From Streptomyces sp. NBC_00259 (lineage in GTDB: Bacteria; Actinomycetota; Actinomycetes; Streptomycetales; Streptomycetaceae), in contig NZ_CP108080.1 of NCBI RefSeq assembly GCF_036181745.1, positions 5,521,501 through 5,585,500 of the forward strand: DNA of 64,000 nucleotides, given 5' to 3'. The notes beneath the pieces are model-generated. The model was given only the letters and a program-made list of their open reading frames with translations, was not told where the DNA came from and did not search any database. The translations under genes were made by a program, and so were the position numbers. Every line of letters starts with the position of its first letter. Position 1 is the first letter of the stretch. This document shows, piece by piece, positions 8,643-17,120 of the stretch.

Positions 8643-8965
8643 CGCCTCCGCACGATCGCAGGACGACCACAGGGGCGGGACACCGGAACACGGTGTCCCG
8701 CCCCTGCGCGTGCGCGTCGCCTCCGCTGCCCGGCCGAGCGACCGGCCGACCGGCCGCCTGCCGGGAGCCGTGGCGCGCCGCAGCCCGGCCTCGGCTCGGT
8801 GTCCGGGCTTGGTTCGTACGCCTGGTGGTGCGGGCCCGCCTCACCCGTGCGCCGAATCGAGGGGCGCGCGTCCGTGTGTGCCCGACGGGCGCCTCGCCAA
8901 GGCCCGATGCCCCGCCTCCGGCCGCGGGCCGATCAGCCCGGGCCGTGCCCTGTACGCCCGGCCCG
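8643..8965. other. Intergenic region after gatB
   Basis: 323 bases between convergent genes. Apart from the terminator at 8672-8704 it is GC-rich with no convincing coding bias or further structure. Confidence 0.55.
8672..8704 (+). terminator. gatCAB terminator
   Basis: A perfect 14-bp stem (GGGGCGGGACACCG with its complement) and 5-base loop lie directly after gatB. Confidence 0.85.
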
Positions 8966-9874
8966 TCAGTGCGTTCGTATCCCGAGGCCCGGCAGCCACA
9001 GTTCGCCGCGGTCGTTGACGCCGGCGTCGCGGGAGGCCAGTTCCTGCGGGCCGGTGGCGCCGCGGCAGCGGAGTTCGGTGACGGCCAGCCGGGCCGAGGC
9101 CGCCGCGGAGTTCTCGTAGGCCTCCGGGAACACCGACTGCCACCAGCCCCGGTCGTGGCCCTGCCAGCCGCGCTCGCGCATCTGACGCACGCGCTCCGGG
9201 CCCTGCTCCGCGTCCCGGTCGTCGATCGCGACGCCCAGCCCTTCGCCCGGACTGTAGGAGACGACCAGATCGCGCCCCGGGTCGCGGTCGGCCACGATCG
9301 TGAAGCCCGCCCAGTCACCCGGCACCTGCACGGGAAGCTGCTCCGTCCAGGCCGCGAGCATCAGCCCCAGGGCGCTCTCCAGATGCTCCCAGCCGCCCGC
9401 GAGCCGGCGCCCGGGGATGTCGCCGGGCTGCTCGCCGGGCCCGCTCCGGTACAACTGCCAGCTGTACGGCAGGAGATCGAAGTCGTGCGGCTCGTCCACC
9501 GACCAGGCACCGCCCCAGGTGAAGCAGCGGTGCTCGTCCCGCTCCAACTCCTCGGGCCGGTGCACCGAGAGCGTGACCTGGAACCGGTCCCCGGACAGCA
9601 GCACCAGCCGGGCGCCGTCACGCCAGCGGACATTGGGGCCCCAGGCCGATCCGCCGTACAACGTCGGCTCGCCGATCCTGGCCACGATCGGGCCGTACAC
9701 CGCACGGAACGCCTCGCGCCGCTCCAGCCGCGTCGCCTCCGGCGGATACGCCACGATCACGACCGGCGGCCGGCCGAGGTGCTCCCGTGGCGCTCCGTGG
9801 AGCCGCTCCGCGAGCTCGGCGGCGTCGACGGGCGTGGTGACGGCGACAGCATGCGATTCCCCCGGACTGGTCAT
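8966..9874 (-). CDS. Hypothetical 302-residue protein
   Basis: A soluble, tryptophan- and acid-rich protein with no signal peptide or membrane span. Notable segments are PPVVIVAYPPEATRLERREAF, LYGGSAWGPNVRWRDG, LLPYSWQLYRSGP and RQMRERGWQGHDRGWWQSVFP. Third-position GC bias supports coding. I do not recognise the family. It is transcribed away from the phospholipase C at 10065 across a 190-base divergent gap, so the two may share a regulatory region. Confidence 0.75.
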   Translation of the reverse strand: MTSPGESHAVAVTTPVDAAELAERLHGAPREHLGRPPVVIVAYPPEATRLERREAFRAVYGPIVARIGEPTLYGGSAWGPNVRWRDGARLVLLSGDRFQVTLSVHRPEELERDEHRCFTWGGAWSVDEPHDFDLLPYSWQLYRSGPGEQPGDIPGRRLAGGWEHLESALGLMLAAWTEQLPVQVPGDWAGFTIVADRDPGRDLVVSYSPGEGLGVAIDDRDAEQGPERVRQMRERGWQGHDRGWWQSVFPEAYENSAAASARLAVTELRCRGATGPQELASRDAGVNDRGELWLPGLGIRTH

Positions 9875-10064
9875 GACCCCATGGTGGCAGGCCCCGCCGA
9901 CATGGCTGCCGTGTCCGGTCCGGAAGCCCGCCTTCCGGTGGCGCGATCTCGTCCGGACTCCGCGGTCACTCTTGGACGTTCATCCCGCTGACGTCCCCGG
10001 GCCTTTCCTCCGCCATCTGCTCTCACTAGCTTCCGGGCGGTAACGCGCGACTCGGGAGGATCAC

Positions 10065-12209
10065 TTGGCCACGGACATCTCACGGCGACGGCTGTTCGCA
10101 CTCGGCGGGGGCGCCCTCGGTGCCGCGGCGGCCGGGTCCCTGCTGCCTCCGTCCCTGCAGCAGGCGCTGGCCGCCGAGGCGCCCTCCGGTGGTCTGCGCG
10201 CGATTCGCCACGTGGTGATCCTCATGCAGGAGAACCGTTCTTTCGATCACTACTTCGGCACGCTCCGCGGCGTTCGCGGCTTCGGCGACCGCAACGCCGT
10301 CGAACTCCCCACGGGCAAGCCGGTCTTCGAGCAGCCCGGCCCGCTCGGCACCGTGCTGCCCTTCCCGGTCCGCGACGCCGCCGAGACGCAGGCGAAGGAC
10401 CTCCAGTACATCGGCGACCTCGACCACTCCTGGGGCGGCGGGGCCAAGGCCTGGCGCGACGGCTGGATGGACGGCTGGATCTCGGCCAAGACCGCCGCGA
10501 CCATGGCGTACTACGACCGCCGCGACATCCCGCTGCACTACGAGCTGGCCGACACGTTCACCATCTGCGACGCCTACCACTCCTCGATCCACACCTCGAC
10601 GAGCCCCAACCGCAACCACCTGTGGAGCGGCTGGACCGGCTTCGAGGCCGACGGCAGCCGCGCCGTGACCAACGCCGCGTACGCCGAGGGCAGCCATCCC
10701 GGCTACCCGTGGCCCACCTACGCCGAGCGGCTGGAGAAGGCGGGCCGCAGCTGGAAGACGTACCAGGAGTGGGAGAACTTCACCGACAACAACATCGAGT
10801 TCTTCACCACCTTCAAGAAGATCGCGCGGAAGGCGCTCGCCAAGGCCGGCGACTTCACCTTCATGGAAGCCTTCTACGCGCGGGTCCGCGACACCTCCGA
10901 CGCCGCCGAGCGGGCCCGGCTGCTCGCCGCGCTGGAGGAGGGCGTCGCCACCCTCACCGACGAGGAGCGCTCCCTCTTCGAGCGCGGGCTGCGGCGCGGC
11001 GAGACCGGCAGCCTCGCCGATCAGTTCCGCGCGGACGTGGCCGCGGGCGCGCTGCCCGAGGTGTCGTACCTGGTGCCCTCCGCGGTCGACTCCGAGCACC
11101 CCGGCTCCTCCTCGCCGATCGCCTCCGCCACCCTCGTCTACAAGGTGCTGGACGCACTCGGCTCGCACCCCGACGTGTGGCGGCACACCGTCGTCCTGAT
11201 CAACTACGACGAGAACGACGGCTTCTTCGACCACGTCCCGCCGCCGGTGCCGCCCGCCGACAACACCAGCGAGCGCTGGCAGGGCAAGCCCACCGGCCTC
11301 GGCATCCGCGTCCCGCTGCTCGTCGTCTCGCCGTGGACCGTCGGCGGCTACGTCTGCTCCGAGACCTTCGACCACAGCTCGGTCGTCCGCTTCCTGGAGA
11401 AGTGGACGGACGTCGAGGAGCCCAACATCACCGCCTGGCGGCGCGGTGTCACCGGCGATCTCACCTCCGCCTTCGACTTCCGCCGAGGCCGGCCGCTGCC
11501 CGAGGTGGAGCAGCCCGGTGCGATCCCGCCGTTCACCGGCCGCTGGCGGCCGCAGCCACCGCTGGTCCAGCACATGCCCGTGCAGGAGCCGGGCGCCCGG
11601 CCCGCGCGTCCGCTGCCCTACCAGCCCGACGCCTCCGCGAAGTCCGGCGACGGCACGGTGAAGGTCGCGCTCACCAACACGGGGCGGGCGAGCGCGCACT
11701 TCGCGCTGTACCCGTACGCCGGTGAGTTCCCCGTGCCCCAGCACAAGGACGTAAGGGGCACGGCACAGTGGAGCGTGCCCCTTACCGGGGACTCGTACCG
11801 CTTCACGATCACCGGGCCGAACGGCTTCCGTCGCGAGTTCGCGGGACCGGCCACCGGGTCCGGTGCCGAGGTGACCTCGCGCATCGACCACCACGACCGC
11901 GATCTGCACCTCACGTTGCGCAACGGCGGCGACCGGACCATCACCTTCACCGTTCGCCCGCTCGGATACGTCGACGAGGAGGACCTGCGGGACTGGACCC
12001 GGCAGCTCACGGTGAAGCCCGGCCGCAGCCGCAGCGTCGTCCACTCGGCCGCCGACGCCCACGGCTGGTACGACATCGAGGTCACGGCGGACGACGGCAC
12101 CGAGAACGACGCCGCTGAGAGCGCCACCGCTGCGGACCACGGCAGTGTCGCCTTCCGCAGGCGCCTGATGGGGCACATCGAGAACGGACGCCCCAGCATC
12201 TCCGGGTGA
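10065..12209 (+). CDS. Phosphocholine-specific phospholipase C, Tat-exported (paralogue)
   Basis: A 714-residue paralogue of the enzyme at 1279-3255. It starts at TTG, chosen because GGGAGGA sits four bases upstream and the protein then opens with a twin-arginine signal (DISRRRLFALGGGALG). The family motif QENRSFDHYFGTLRG (~residues 58-72), INYDENDGFFDHVPPPVPP and two C-terminal DUF756-like repeats are seen. The catalytic domain carries an insertion of ~70 residues around 240-320 (FTTFKKIARKALAKAG and following) that the first paralogue lacks. A role in phospholipid breakdown outside the membrane is expected. Confidence 0.9.
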   Translation: MATDISRRRLFALGGGALGAAAAGSLLPPSLQQALAAEAPSGGLRAIRHVVILMQENRSFDHYFGTLRGVRGFGDRNAVELPTGKPVFEQPGPLGTVLPFPVRDAAETQAKDLQYIGDLDHSWGGGAKAWRDGWMDGWISAKTAATMAYYDRRDIPLHYELADTFTICDAYHSSIHTSTSPNRNHLWSGWTGFEADGSRAVTNAAYAEGSHPGYPWPTYAERLEKAGRSWKTYQEWENFTDNNIEFFTTFKKIARKALAKAGDFTFMEAFYARVRDTSDAAERARLLAALEEGVATLTDEERSLFERGLRRGETGSLADQFRADVAAGALPEVSYLVPSAVDSEHPGSSSPIASATLVYKVLDALGSHPDVWRHTVVLINYDENDGFFDHVPPPVPPADNTSERWQGKPTGLGIRVPLLVVSPWTVGGYVCSETFDHSSVVRFLEKWTDVEEPNITAWRRGVTGDLTSAFDFRRGRPLPEVEQPGAIPPFTGRWRPQPPLVQHMPVQEPGARPARPLPYQPDASAKSGDGTVKVALTNTGRASAHFALYPYAGEFPVPQHKDVRGTAQWSVPLTGDSYRFTITGPNGFRREFAGPATGSGAEVTSRIDHHDRDLHLTLRNGGDRTITFTVRPLGYVDEEDLRDWTRQLTVKPGRSRSVVHSAADAHGWYDIEVTADDGTENDAAESATAADHGSVAFRRRLMGHIENGRPSISG

Positions 12210-12216
12210 CATCACC

Positions 12217-12295
12217 GGCCATACGTGAACCTTCAGGGCTGTGCGGAAATCGAGGAACTCCGCTCCGCATTCCGCGCAGCCCTGTGAGTATGGCC
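12217..12295 (+). terminator. Long two-tier hairpin after phospholipase C
   Basis: GGCCATAC pairs with GTATGGCC at the base, then CAGGGCTGTGCGGAA pairs with TTCCGCGCAGCCCTG (one G-U) above a 21-base loop. It works as a terminator, but it is longer than its neighbours and could be a stable small RNA. Confidence 0.65.
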
Positions 12296-12413
12296 ACGAA
12301 CCGGGCGAACGGGTCCTAACGATCACCATCACCTGACAGAGTGATGTTCCGTAGGTCATGCGTTCTTTACGGGCAGTTCCCAGTGAAGATCCACGAACCA
12401 GGGAGCTCGTCCG

Positions 12414-14882
12414 TTGGCCGCCATCGCCCGGTGGTGCATCAGGCACCGTCTCGTTGCCGTCCTGCTCTGGCTGCTCACCCTTGGCGGTGTCTCGGTCGCG
12501 GCGGGCTTCGCGGGCACGTCGTACTCCTCCGACTACGACGTGCCGGGTACCGAGTCGGGCCGGGCCACCGAACTCCTCCGGGACGGCTTCCACGGCCAGG
12601 GCGGTGCCGGGGAGACCATCGTCTGGCACAGCGAGCACGGCAGCGTACGGACCGCCGCCGTCAAGCAGCGCACGACCGCGATGCTCAAGCAGGTCGCGCG
12701 GCTGGACGGGGTCGCCTCCGTCACCGGTCCGTACGAGACCACCGCGAAGGCTCCTGCCGCGAAGGCGTCCAAGGGCACGGGCAAGAGGGCGTCCGAAGCC
12801 AGGTCGAAGGACAAGGCCGAGACCAAGGACAAGGCCGAGACCAAGGCCGAGACCAAGGCCGAAGGCGAGACCAAAGCCGAGACCAAGGCCAAAGCCGAGG
12901 CCAAGGGCGACGCGAAAGCCAAGACCACGGACGGCAAGCGCGATGACAGCGCCGCCGCCGCGGCGGCCGCAGGCGGCACCGGAGGCGTCCTCGGCCCGGA
13001 CGGCCCCGTACAGATCAGCGAGGACGGCCGCACCGCCTACGCCACGGTCGTCTTCGACGCGCAGGCCGAGGACGTTCCCAGGGCTCAGGCGCAAGCCGTC
13101 GTCGACACGGCCAGGACGGCCGCCGGCGACGGACTGCAGGTCGAACTCGGCGGCAGTGCCACTGCCCTGACCGAGGCGCCCACCTCGCACATCGCCGAGA
13201 TCGTCGGCGTCGGCGTCGCCGCTGTCGTCCTCTTCCTCGCCTTCGGCTCGCTCGCCGCCAGCCTGCTGCCCATCGCCACGGCACTGGTCAGCGTCGGCAC
13301 CGCGTACTCGGGCATCGCGCTGCTCGGCCATGCGATGGACGTCGCCGACTTCGCGCCCGTGCTCGGTCTGCTGATCGGCCTCGGCGTCGGCATCGACTAC
13401 GCCCTGTTCATCGTCACCCGGCACCGCAAGGGCCTCAGACGGGGACTGCCGGTCGCCGAGGCCGCCGAACGTGCCGTGGCGACCACCGGGCGCGCCGTCG
13501 TCTTCGCCGGCCTGACCGTGTGCATCGCGCTGCTCGGCATGCTGATCCTGCGCCTCTCCTTCCTCAACGGAGTGGCGATCGCCGCGTGTCTGACGGTCCT
13601 CCTGACCGTCGCCGCCTCGGTGACCCTGCTGCCGGCCCTGCTGTCCTGGATCGGGATGCGCGCCCTGGGCCGTCCCGAGCGTCGCCGCTTCGCCCGGCGC
13701 GGCCCGCGGCCGGAGCTCCCGACCGGATTCGCCGCCCGCTGGTCCGCCTTCGTGGAGCGTCGTCCGAAGCTGCTGGGGCTGGTCGCCACCGTGGTGATGG
13801 CGGTGCTCGCGCTGCCCACCTTCTCGCTCCACCTCGGCACGTCCGACCAGGGCAACAGTCCCGCCACCAGCACCACCCGCAAGGCGTACGACCTGATCGC
13901 CGAGGGGTTCGGGCCCGGCACCAACGGTCCGCTCACCCTCGTCGCCGCGCTCGACGGCGCCGACGACCGACTGGCGCTGCAGAAGCTGCCCGCCGTTCTC
14001 CGGGACACCGAGGGCGTCGCGTCCGTCAGCCCCATCACCTTCAACGGCAGCGCCGACACGGCCGTACTCACCGTCGTACCGGAGACCTCGCCCCAGTCGC
14101 AGCGCACCAGCGAGCTCGTCGACCGGCTGCGTTCGGACGTCCTGCCCGTCACCGAGAGTGGTACCTCGCTGGAGGTGTACGTGGGCGGAGTGACCGCGAG
14201 CTACGACGACTTCGCGGGGATCATCGTCGGCAAGATGCCGCTGTTCGCCGGCGTGGTCATCGCGCTCGGCTGTGTGCTGCTGCTGCTCGCCTTCCGCTCG
14301 GTCGGCATCCCGGTCAAGGCGGCGCTGATGAACGTGGCCGCGGTCGCCTCCGCGTTCGGTGTCGTCGTCGCGATCTTCCAGTGGGGCTGGGGCAGCGAAC
14401 TCCTGGGACTGGGCAGCGCCGGGCCGATCGAACCCTTCCTGCCCGTGATCATGATCTCGGTGCTCTTCGGGCTCTCCATGGACTACCAGGTGTTCCTGGT
14501 CAGCCGGATGTACGAGGAGTGGCTGGAGACCGGGGACAACCGGCGTGCCGTACGCGTCGGGCTCGCCGAGACCGGGCGCGTGATCAACTCCGCGGCGGTC
14601 ATCATGATCTCCGTCTTCCTCGCGTTCGTTCTCAGCGGAGACCGCGTCATCGCCATGTTCGGCATCGGACTCGCCGCCGCCGTCGCACTGGACGCGTTCG
14701 TCCTCCGTACGCTGCTGGTTCCGGCGTTGATGCACATGCTGGGCAGCGCGAACTGGTGGCTGCCCCGCTGGCTGGACCGCTGGCTGCCCCGTATCAGCAT
14801 CGAAACTCCCGAGAGGCTTTCGCCCGCACATGCGAAGATCCCGGAGTTGCGTGTGAGCGAGGACAGCCCGCTCGCGCGGTAG
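12414..14882 (+). CDS. MMPL-family RND transporter with a Lys/Glu/Ala/Thr repeat insert
   Basis: An 822-residue MMPL/RND exporter (lipid or small-molecule efflux). The start is TTG, with GGGAG about 10 bases upstream. One N-terminal membrane helix is followed by an external domain, a block of five helices with GLLIGLGVGIDYALFIVTRHR, a second external domain, and a second helix block with ISVLFGLSMDYQVFLVSRMYEEW. These GxxxDY signatures define the family. The first external domain contains a charged low-complexity tract (~residues 120-170, units like AETK and KDKAETK) plus a poly-Ala run, not expected in MMPL folds. No regulator is adjacent; a GNAT gene follows 24 bases later. Confidence 0.9.
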   Translation: MAAIARWCIRHRLVAVLLWLLTLGGVSVAAGFAGTSYSSDYDVPGTESGRATELLRDGFHGQGGAGETIVWHSEHGSVRTAAVKQRTTAMLKQVARLDGVASVTGPYETTAKAPAAKASKGTGKRASEARSKDKAETKDKAETKAETKAEGETKAETKAKAEAKGDAKAKTTDGKRDDSAAAAAAAGGTGGVLGPDGPVQISEDGRTAYATVVFDAQAEDVPRAQAQAVVDTARTAAGDGLQVELGGSATALTEAPTSHIAEIVGVGVAAVVLFLAFGSLAASLLPIATALVSVGTAYSGIALLGHAMDVADFAPVLGLLIGLGVGIDYALFIVTRHRKGLRRGLPVAEAAERAVATTGRAVVFAGLTVCIALLGMLILRLSFLNGVAIAACLTVLLTVAASVTLLPALLSWIGMRALGRPERRRFARRGPRPELPTGFAARWSAFVERRPKLLGLVATVVMAVLALPTFSLHLGTSDQGNSPATSTTRKAYDLIAEGFGPGTNGPLTLVAALDGADDRLALQKLPAVLRDTEGVASVSPITFNGSADTAVLTVVPETSPQSQRTSELVDRLRSDVLPVTESGTSLEVYVGGVTASYDDFAGIIVGKMPLFAGVVIALGCVLLLLAFRSVGIPVKAALMNVAAVASAFGVVVAIFQWGWGSELLGLGSAGPIEPFLPVIMISVLFGLSMDYQVFLVSRMYEEWLETGDNRRAVRVGLAETGRVINSAAVIMISVFLAFVLSGDRVIAMFGIGLAAAVALDAFVLRTLLVPALMHMLGSANWWLPRWLDRWLPRISIETPERLSPAHAKIPELRVSEDSPLAR
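12808..12925. repeat. Degenerate GCCGAGACCAAG-type tandem repeats within the MMPL gene
   Basis: Repeated in-frame units encoding AETK/KDKAETK/AEGETK extend over about 118 bases. The unit length is a multiple of three, so copy-number change would keep the frame. Confidence 0.75.
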
Positions 14883-14906
14883 CCCACCACGAGGAGAGGG
14901 AGCGGG

Positions 14907-15470
14907 ATGTTCGCGATACCCCTGGGGGACGGCGCCGAGCTGCGGCCCATCGGCCCCTGGCAGGCGGAGGAGTTCCTCGACCACATCGGACGGGCACGGG
15001 AGTACGCCGGCCCGTGGGTGCCGCTCACGGTGAACGTGACGGACGTCGAGTCGGCCCGCGCGCTGCTCCAGAGCTACGCCGACAAGCAGGCCGCGGACAC
15101 CGGCCACCTCTGGGCCGTCCGGCTGGACGGCGTCCTCGTGGGCGGAGTGCTCTTCCGGATCTTCGACACCCAGAGCGAGTCCTGCGAGGTCGGCGTCTGG
15201 CTGGAGCCGTCCGCGGCCGGCCGGGGGCTGATCACCCGGGCCGTCGAGCACCTCATCGACTGGGCGGTGGACGAACGCGGGATGCACCGCGTCGAATGGC
15301 TCGCCTCCTCCGCGAACCAGCGCTCCCTCGCCGCCGCCAAGAGGCTCGGGATGAGCCGTGACGGAGTCCTCCGCGAGAGCTTCCCGTGGCAGGGCGTCCG
15401 CCACGACATGGAGGTCTGGTCCGTGCTGGCCCCCGAGTGGCGCGAGCGGCGCGCGGCCGACCGGCGCTGA
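14907..15470 (+). CDS. GNAT N-acetyltransferase, RimJ/RimL type
   Basis: A 187-residue acetyl-CoA-dependent acetyltransferase resembling ribosomal-protein alanine acetyltransferases. The acetyl-CoA loop is seen in EVGVWLEPSAAGRGLITRAVEHLIDWA (motif A), followed by HRVEWLASSANQRSLAAAKRLGM (motif B) and a DGVLRESF strand. GAGGAGAGGGAG precedes the ATG. It may be co-transcribed with the MMPL gene. The substrate is unknown. Confidence 0.85.
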   Translation: MFAIPLGDGAELRPIGPWQAEEFLDHIGRAREYAGPWVPLTVNVTDVESARALLQSYADKQAADTGHLWAVRLDGVLVGGVLFRIFDTQSESCEVGVWLEPSAAGRGLITRAVEHLIDWAVDERGMHRVEWLASSANQRSLAAAKRLGMSRDGVLRESFPWQGVRHDMEVWSVLAPEWRERRAADRR

Positions 15471-15490
15471 TCGCCGAGGCGACCGCGGCG

Positions 15491-15537
15491 CCGGGTCGGG
15501 CCGGCGGGGCGATCGTGAACCGCCGGCCCCGACCCGG
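15491..15537. terminator. Bidirectional hairpin between convergent GNAT and APH genes
   Basis: CCGGGTCGGG-CCGGCGG pairs with its complement across a 12-base loop with one bulged C. Confidence 0.65.
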
Positions 15538-15545
15538 CCGGGGAC

Positions 15546-16625
15546 TCAGCCGAACCGGTCGAAGAGAGCCTGGAGATAGTCCTCCAGCCTGCCGGTGAGG
15601 ACCTCGGAGGTCAGATCCGTACGGCCGAGCTCCCGCCAGGGGAGTCCGACCTTCTCGGCGTCCGGTGCGAACGCCAGCGCGTCCAGCAGCCGCCAGTACA
15701 GCTGCGCCGCCGGATCCTCGGCGAGCCTCCCGCCGGCCGCCAGATACAGGTCGGCGAAGCGCATGCCCGTGGGAGCACCGTGCAGCAGGGCCAGCGTGGT
15801 GGAGCAGTGCGCCACGTCCAGGTCGGCCGGTCCCCACGACGTCTCCACCCAGTCGACGACCCCGCTGATCCGCAGGTCGTCGCCGGTGCCCGAGCCGGTG
15901 CCGGTGCCGGTGCCCGCGCCCGAGTCCGAGTCCGTGCCCGAGTCCGTGCCCGAGCCGGTGCCCGTGCTCGTGTCGGTGCCGGTGAAGAGCACGTTGCCCG
16001 GGTGGAAGTCACGGTGCAGGAAGCACCCCTGGTACTCGGGCGGTGCCTGCCGGATCACCTCCACCGCCCGCTCCCACAGTCCGGGCCGTCCGCCGTCCGC
16101 AGGCGGCGTGACCCGCTCGGCGGAGGTCCACGGCTGGTAGGTGCGCGGGCGTGACTCCTCGGTCACCCGTACCCGGTGGATGCGCAGCAACTGCTCGGCG
16201 AGCAACTGCGCCCGCCGGCCGACGCCTTCGTCCTGGACCCGTACTCCGCCCGGCAGCAGGGTCATCAGCAGCGAGGGGAAGTCGCAGTGCTCCGCGGTCG
16301 CGTCCACGGCGACGAGCGAGGGCGCGGGCACCTCCGTTTCCCCGAGCAGCCGCAGCACGTCCGCCTCGCGACTCAACAGGCCCGGCGCATGACGTACGAA
16401 AAAGGGTCTGACGAAGGACCGCAGCACCATCGCGCGCTCCCCGGCGGGGCCCTCGATGCGCAGGCGCCGCATCTCGGAGGTCCAGCCTCCGCGCAGTCGT
16501 ACGGCCTCGGTGACGTGCTCGCCCTCGGCCAGCGCCTTGGTCACCCAGGCGTGCGTCGCCGCCCGGTCCTCGCTCCGGTCATGTCCGGCCTCCGCGCCCC
16601 ATGCGGCGCCCCCGTTCCCGATCAC
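15546..16625 (-). CDS. APH-fold phosphotransferase with a repeat insert at the active site
   Basis: A 359-residue aminoglycoside-phosphotransferase/choline-kinase-fold enzyme. The catalytic loop CFLHRDFHPGNVLF (Asp and Asn) is at ~residues 202-215, and the metal-binding segment SGVVDWVETSWGPADLDVAH follows. Between them lies a ~34-residue Thr/Gly/Ser/Asp tract (TGTGSGTDSGTDSDSG and similar), where related proteins have about ten residues. The substrate is unknown; such genes in Streptomyces often act on sugars, amino alcohols or antibiotics. No membrane or signal sequence is seen. The GTG start has no strong ribosome site, so the true start may be slightly downstream. Confidence 0.8.
   Translation of the reverse strand: MIGNGGAAWGAEAGHDRSEDRAATHAWVTKALAEGEHVTEAVRLRGGWTSEMRRLRIEGPAGERAMVLRSFVRPFFVRHAPGLLSREADVLRLLGETEVPAPSLVAVDATAEHCDFPSLLMTLLPGGVRVQDEGVGRRAQLLAEQLLRIHRVRVTEESRPRTYQPWTSAERVTPPADGGRPGLWERAVEVIRQAPPEYQGCFLHRDFHPGNVLFTGTDTSTGTGSGTDSGTDSDSGAGTGTGTGSGTGDDLRISGVVDWVETSWGPADLDVAHCSTTLALLHGAPTGMRFADLYLAAGGRLAEDPAAQLYWRLLDALAFAPDAEKVGLPWRELGRTDLTSEVLTGRLEDYLQALFDRFG
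15877..15978. repeat. Six-base-periodic repeat in the APH gene
   Basis: Runs of GAGTCC/GAGCCG/GTGCCC-type hexamers (read on the plus strand) encode alternating Gly with Ser, Thr or Asp on the minus strand. Confidence 0.8.
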
Positions 16626-16663
16626 TGCCGCAGGCTATCGTCCGGGCTCGCGCACCTGGCCTG

Positions 16664-16689
16664 CCCGCCTTACGTGCCCGCCTTACGTG
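16664..16689. repeat. Two tandem copies of CCCGCCTTACGTG
   Basis: A perfect 13-bp tandem pair in the divergent region, 39 bases upstream of the APH start. Confidence 0.8.
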
Positions 16690-16913
16690 CCCGCCCGGCT
16701 CGGGCATCGGAACCCTCGGTGGAGCCCCACCCGGTCGTGAACCGGGGGGACTTAGGTCGACCGGGCCCTCCGGACGCGCCCGTCTAAGGACCTCGCGGCG
16801 CGAAGATGCGGCACTCTCCCGATGCGGGCGCACCCCCTTGGGGACGAGAGTTGAGACATCGCGGAAAGCGAAGGCCCCCACAGGCCGCCGGCCCCGTCAC
16901 CAGGGAGAACATC

Positions 16914-17108
16914 ATGTTCGAGCACCACCTTCACGAGATCCGGCACGCCGAGATGCTCCGCCGGTCGGAGAACGAGCGGCTGGCCCGCGAAGTACGCGAC
17001 GCACGCCCTGCCACCCGGCGGGCCGCCCGCCGTGCGGGCCGCTCATCGGCCGTACACGCACCGGAGGGCCGGGTGAGCAGTCAGGGCCGGTACGCCCGGA
17101 TCGCCTGA
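16914..17108 (+). CDS. Small basic protein (64 residues)
   Basis: A His/Arg/Glu-rich 64-residue protein (MFEHHLHEIRHAEMLRRSEN) followed by an arginine-rich stretch. AGGGAG lies 8 bases before the ATG. The N-terminal half is probably one amphipathic helix. Small proteins of this look are common in Streptomyces, but I do not know a function. The stop is 12 bases before the LuxR-type regulator, so the pair is probably one transcript. Confidence 0.75.
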   Translation: MFEHHLHEIRHAEMLRRSENERLAREVRDARPATRRAARRAGRSSAVHAPEGRVSSQGRYARIA

Positions 17109-17120
17109 CCGGCCCGGGAC

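Noticed and set aside
10080..15404. 1774-codon minus-strand open frame
   Set aside because: It lies wholly opposite the phospholipase C, MMPL and GNAT genes, which have recognisable motifs; the translation is low-complexity and typical of antisense GC frames.
16806..16913. Upstream extension of the 64-residue small gene
   Set aside because: The ATG at 16914 has a good AGGGAG site; upstream residues are arginine/proline-rich and lack a ribosome site.
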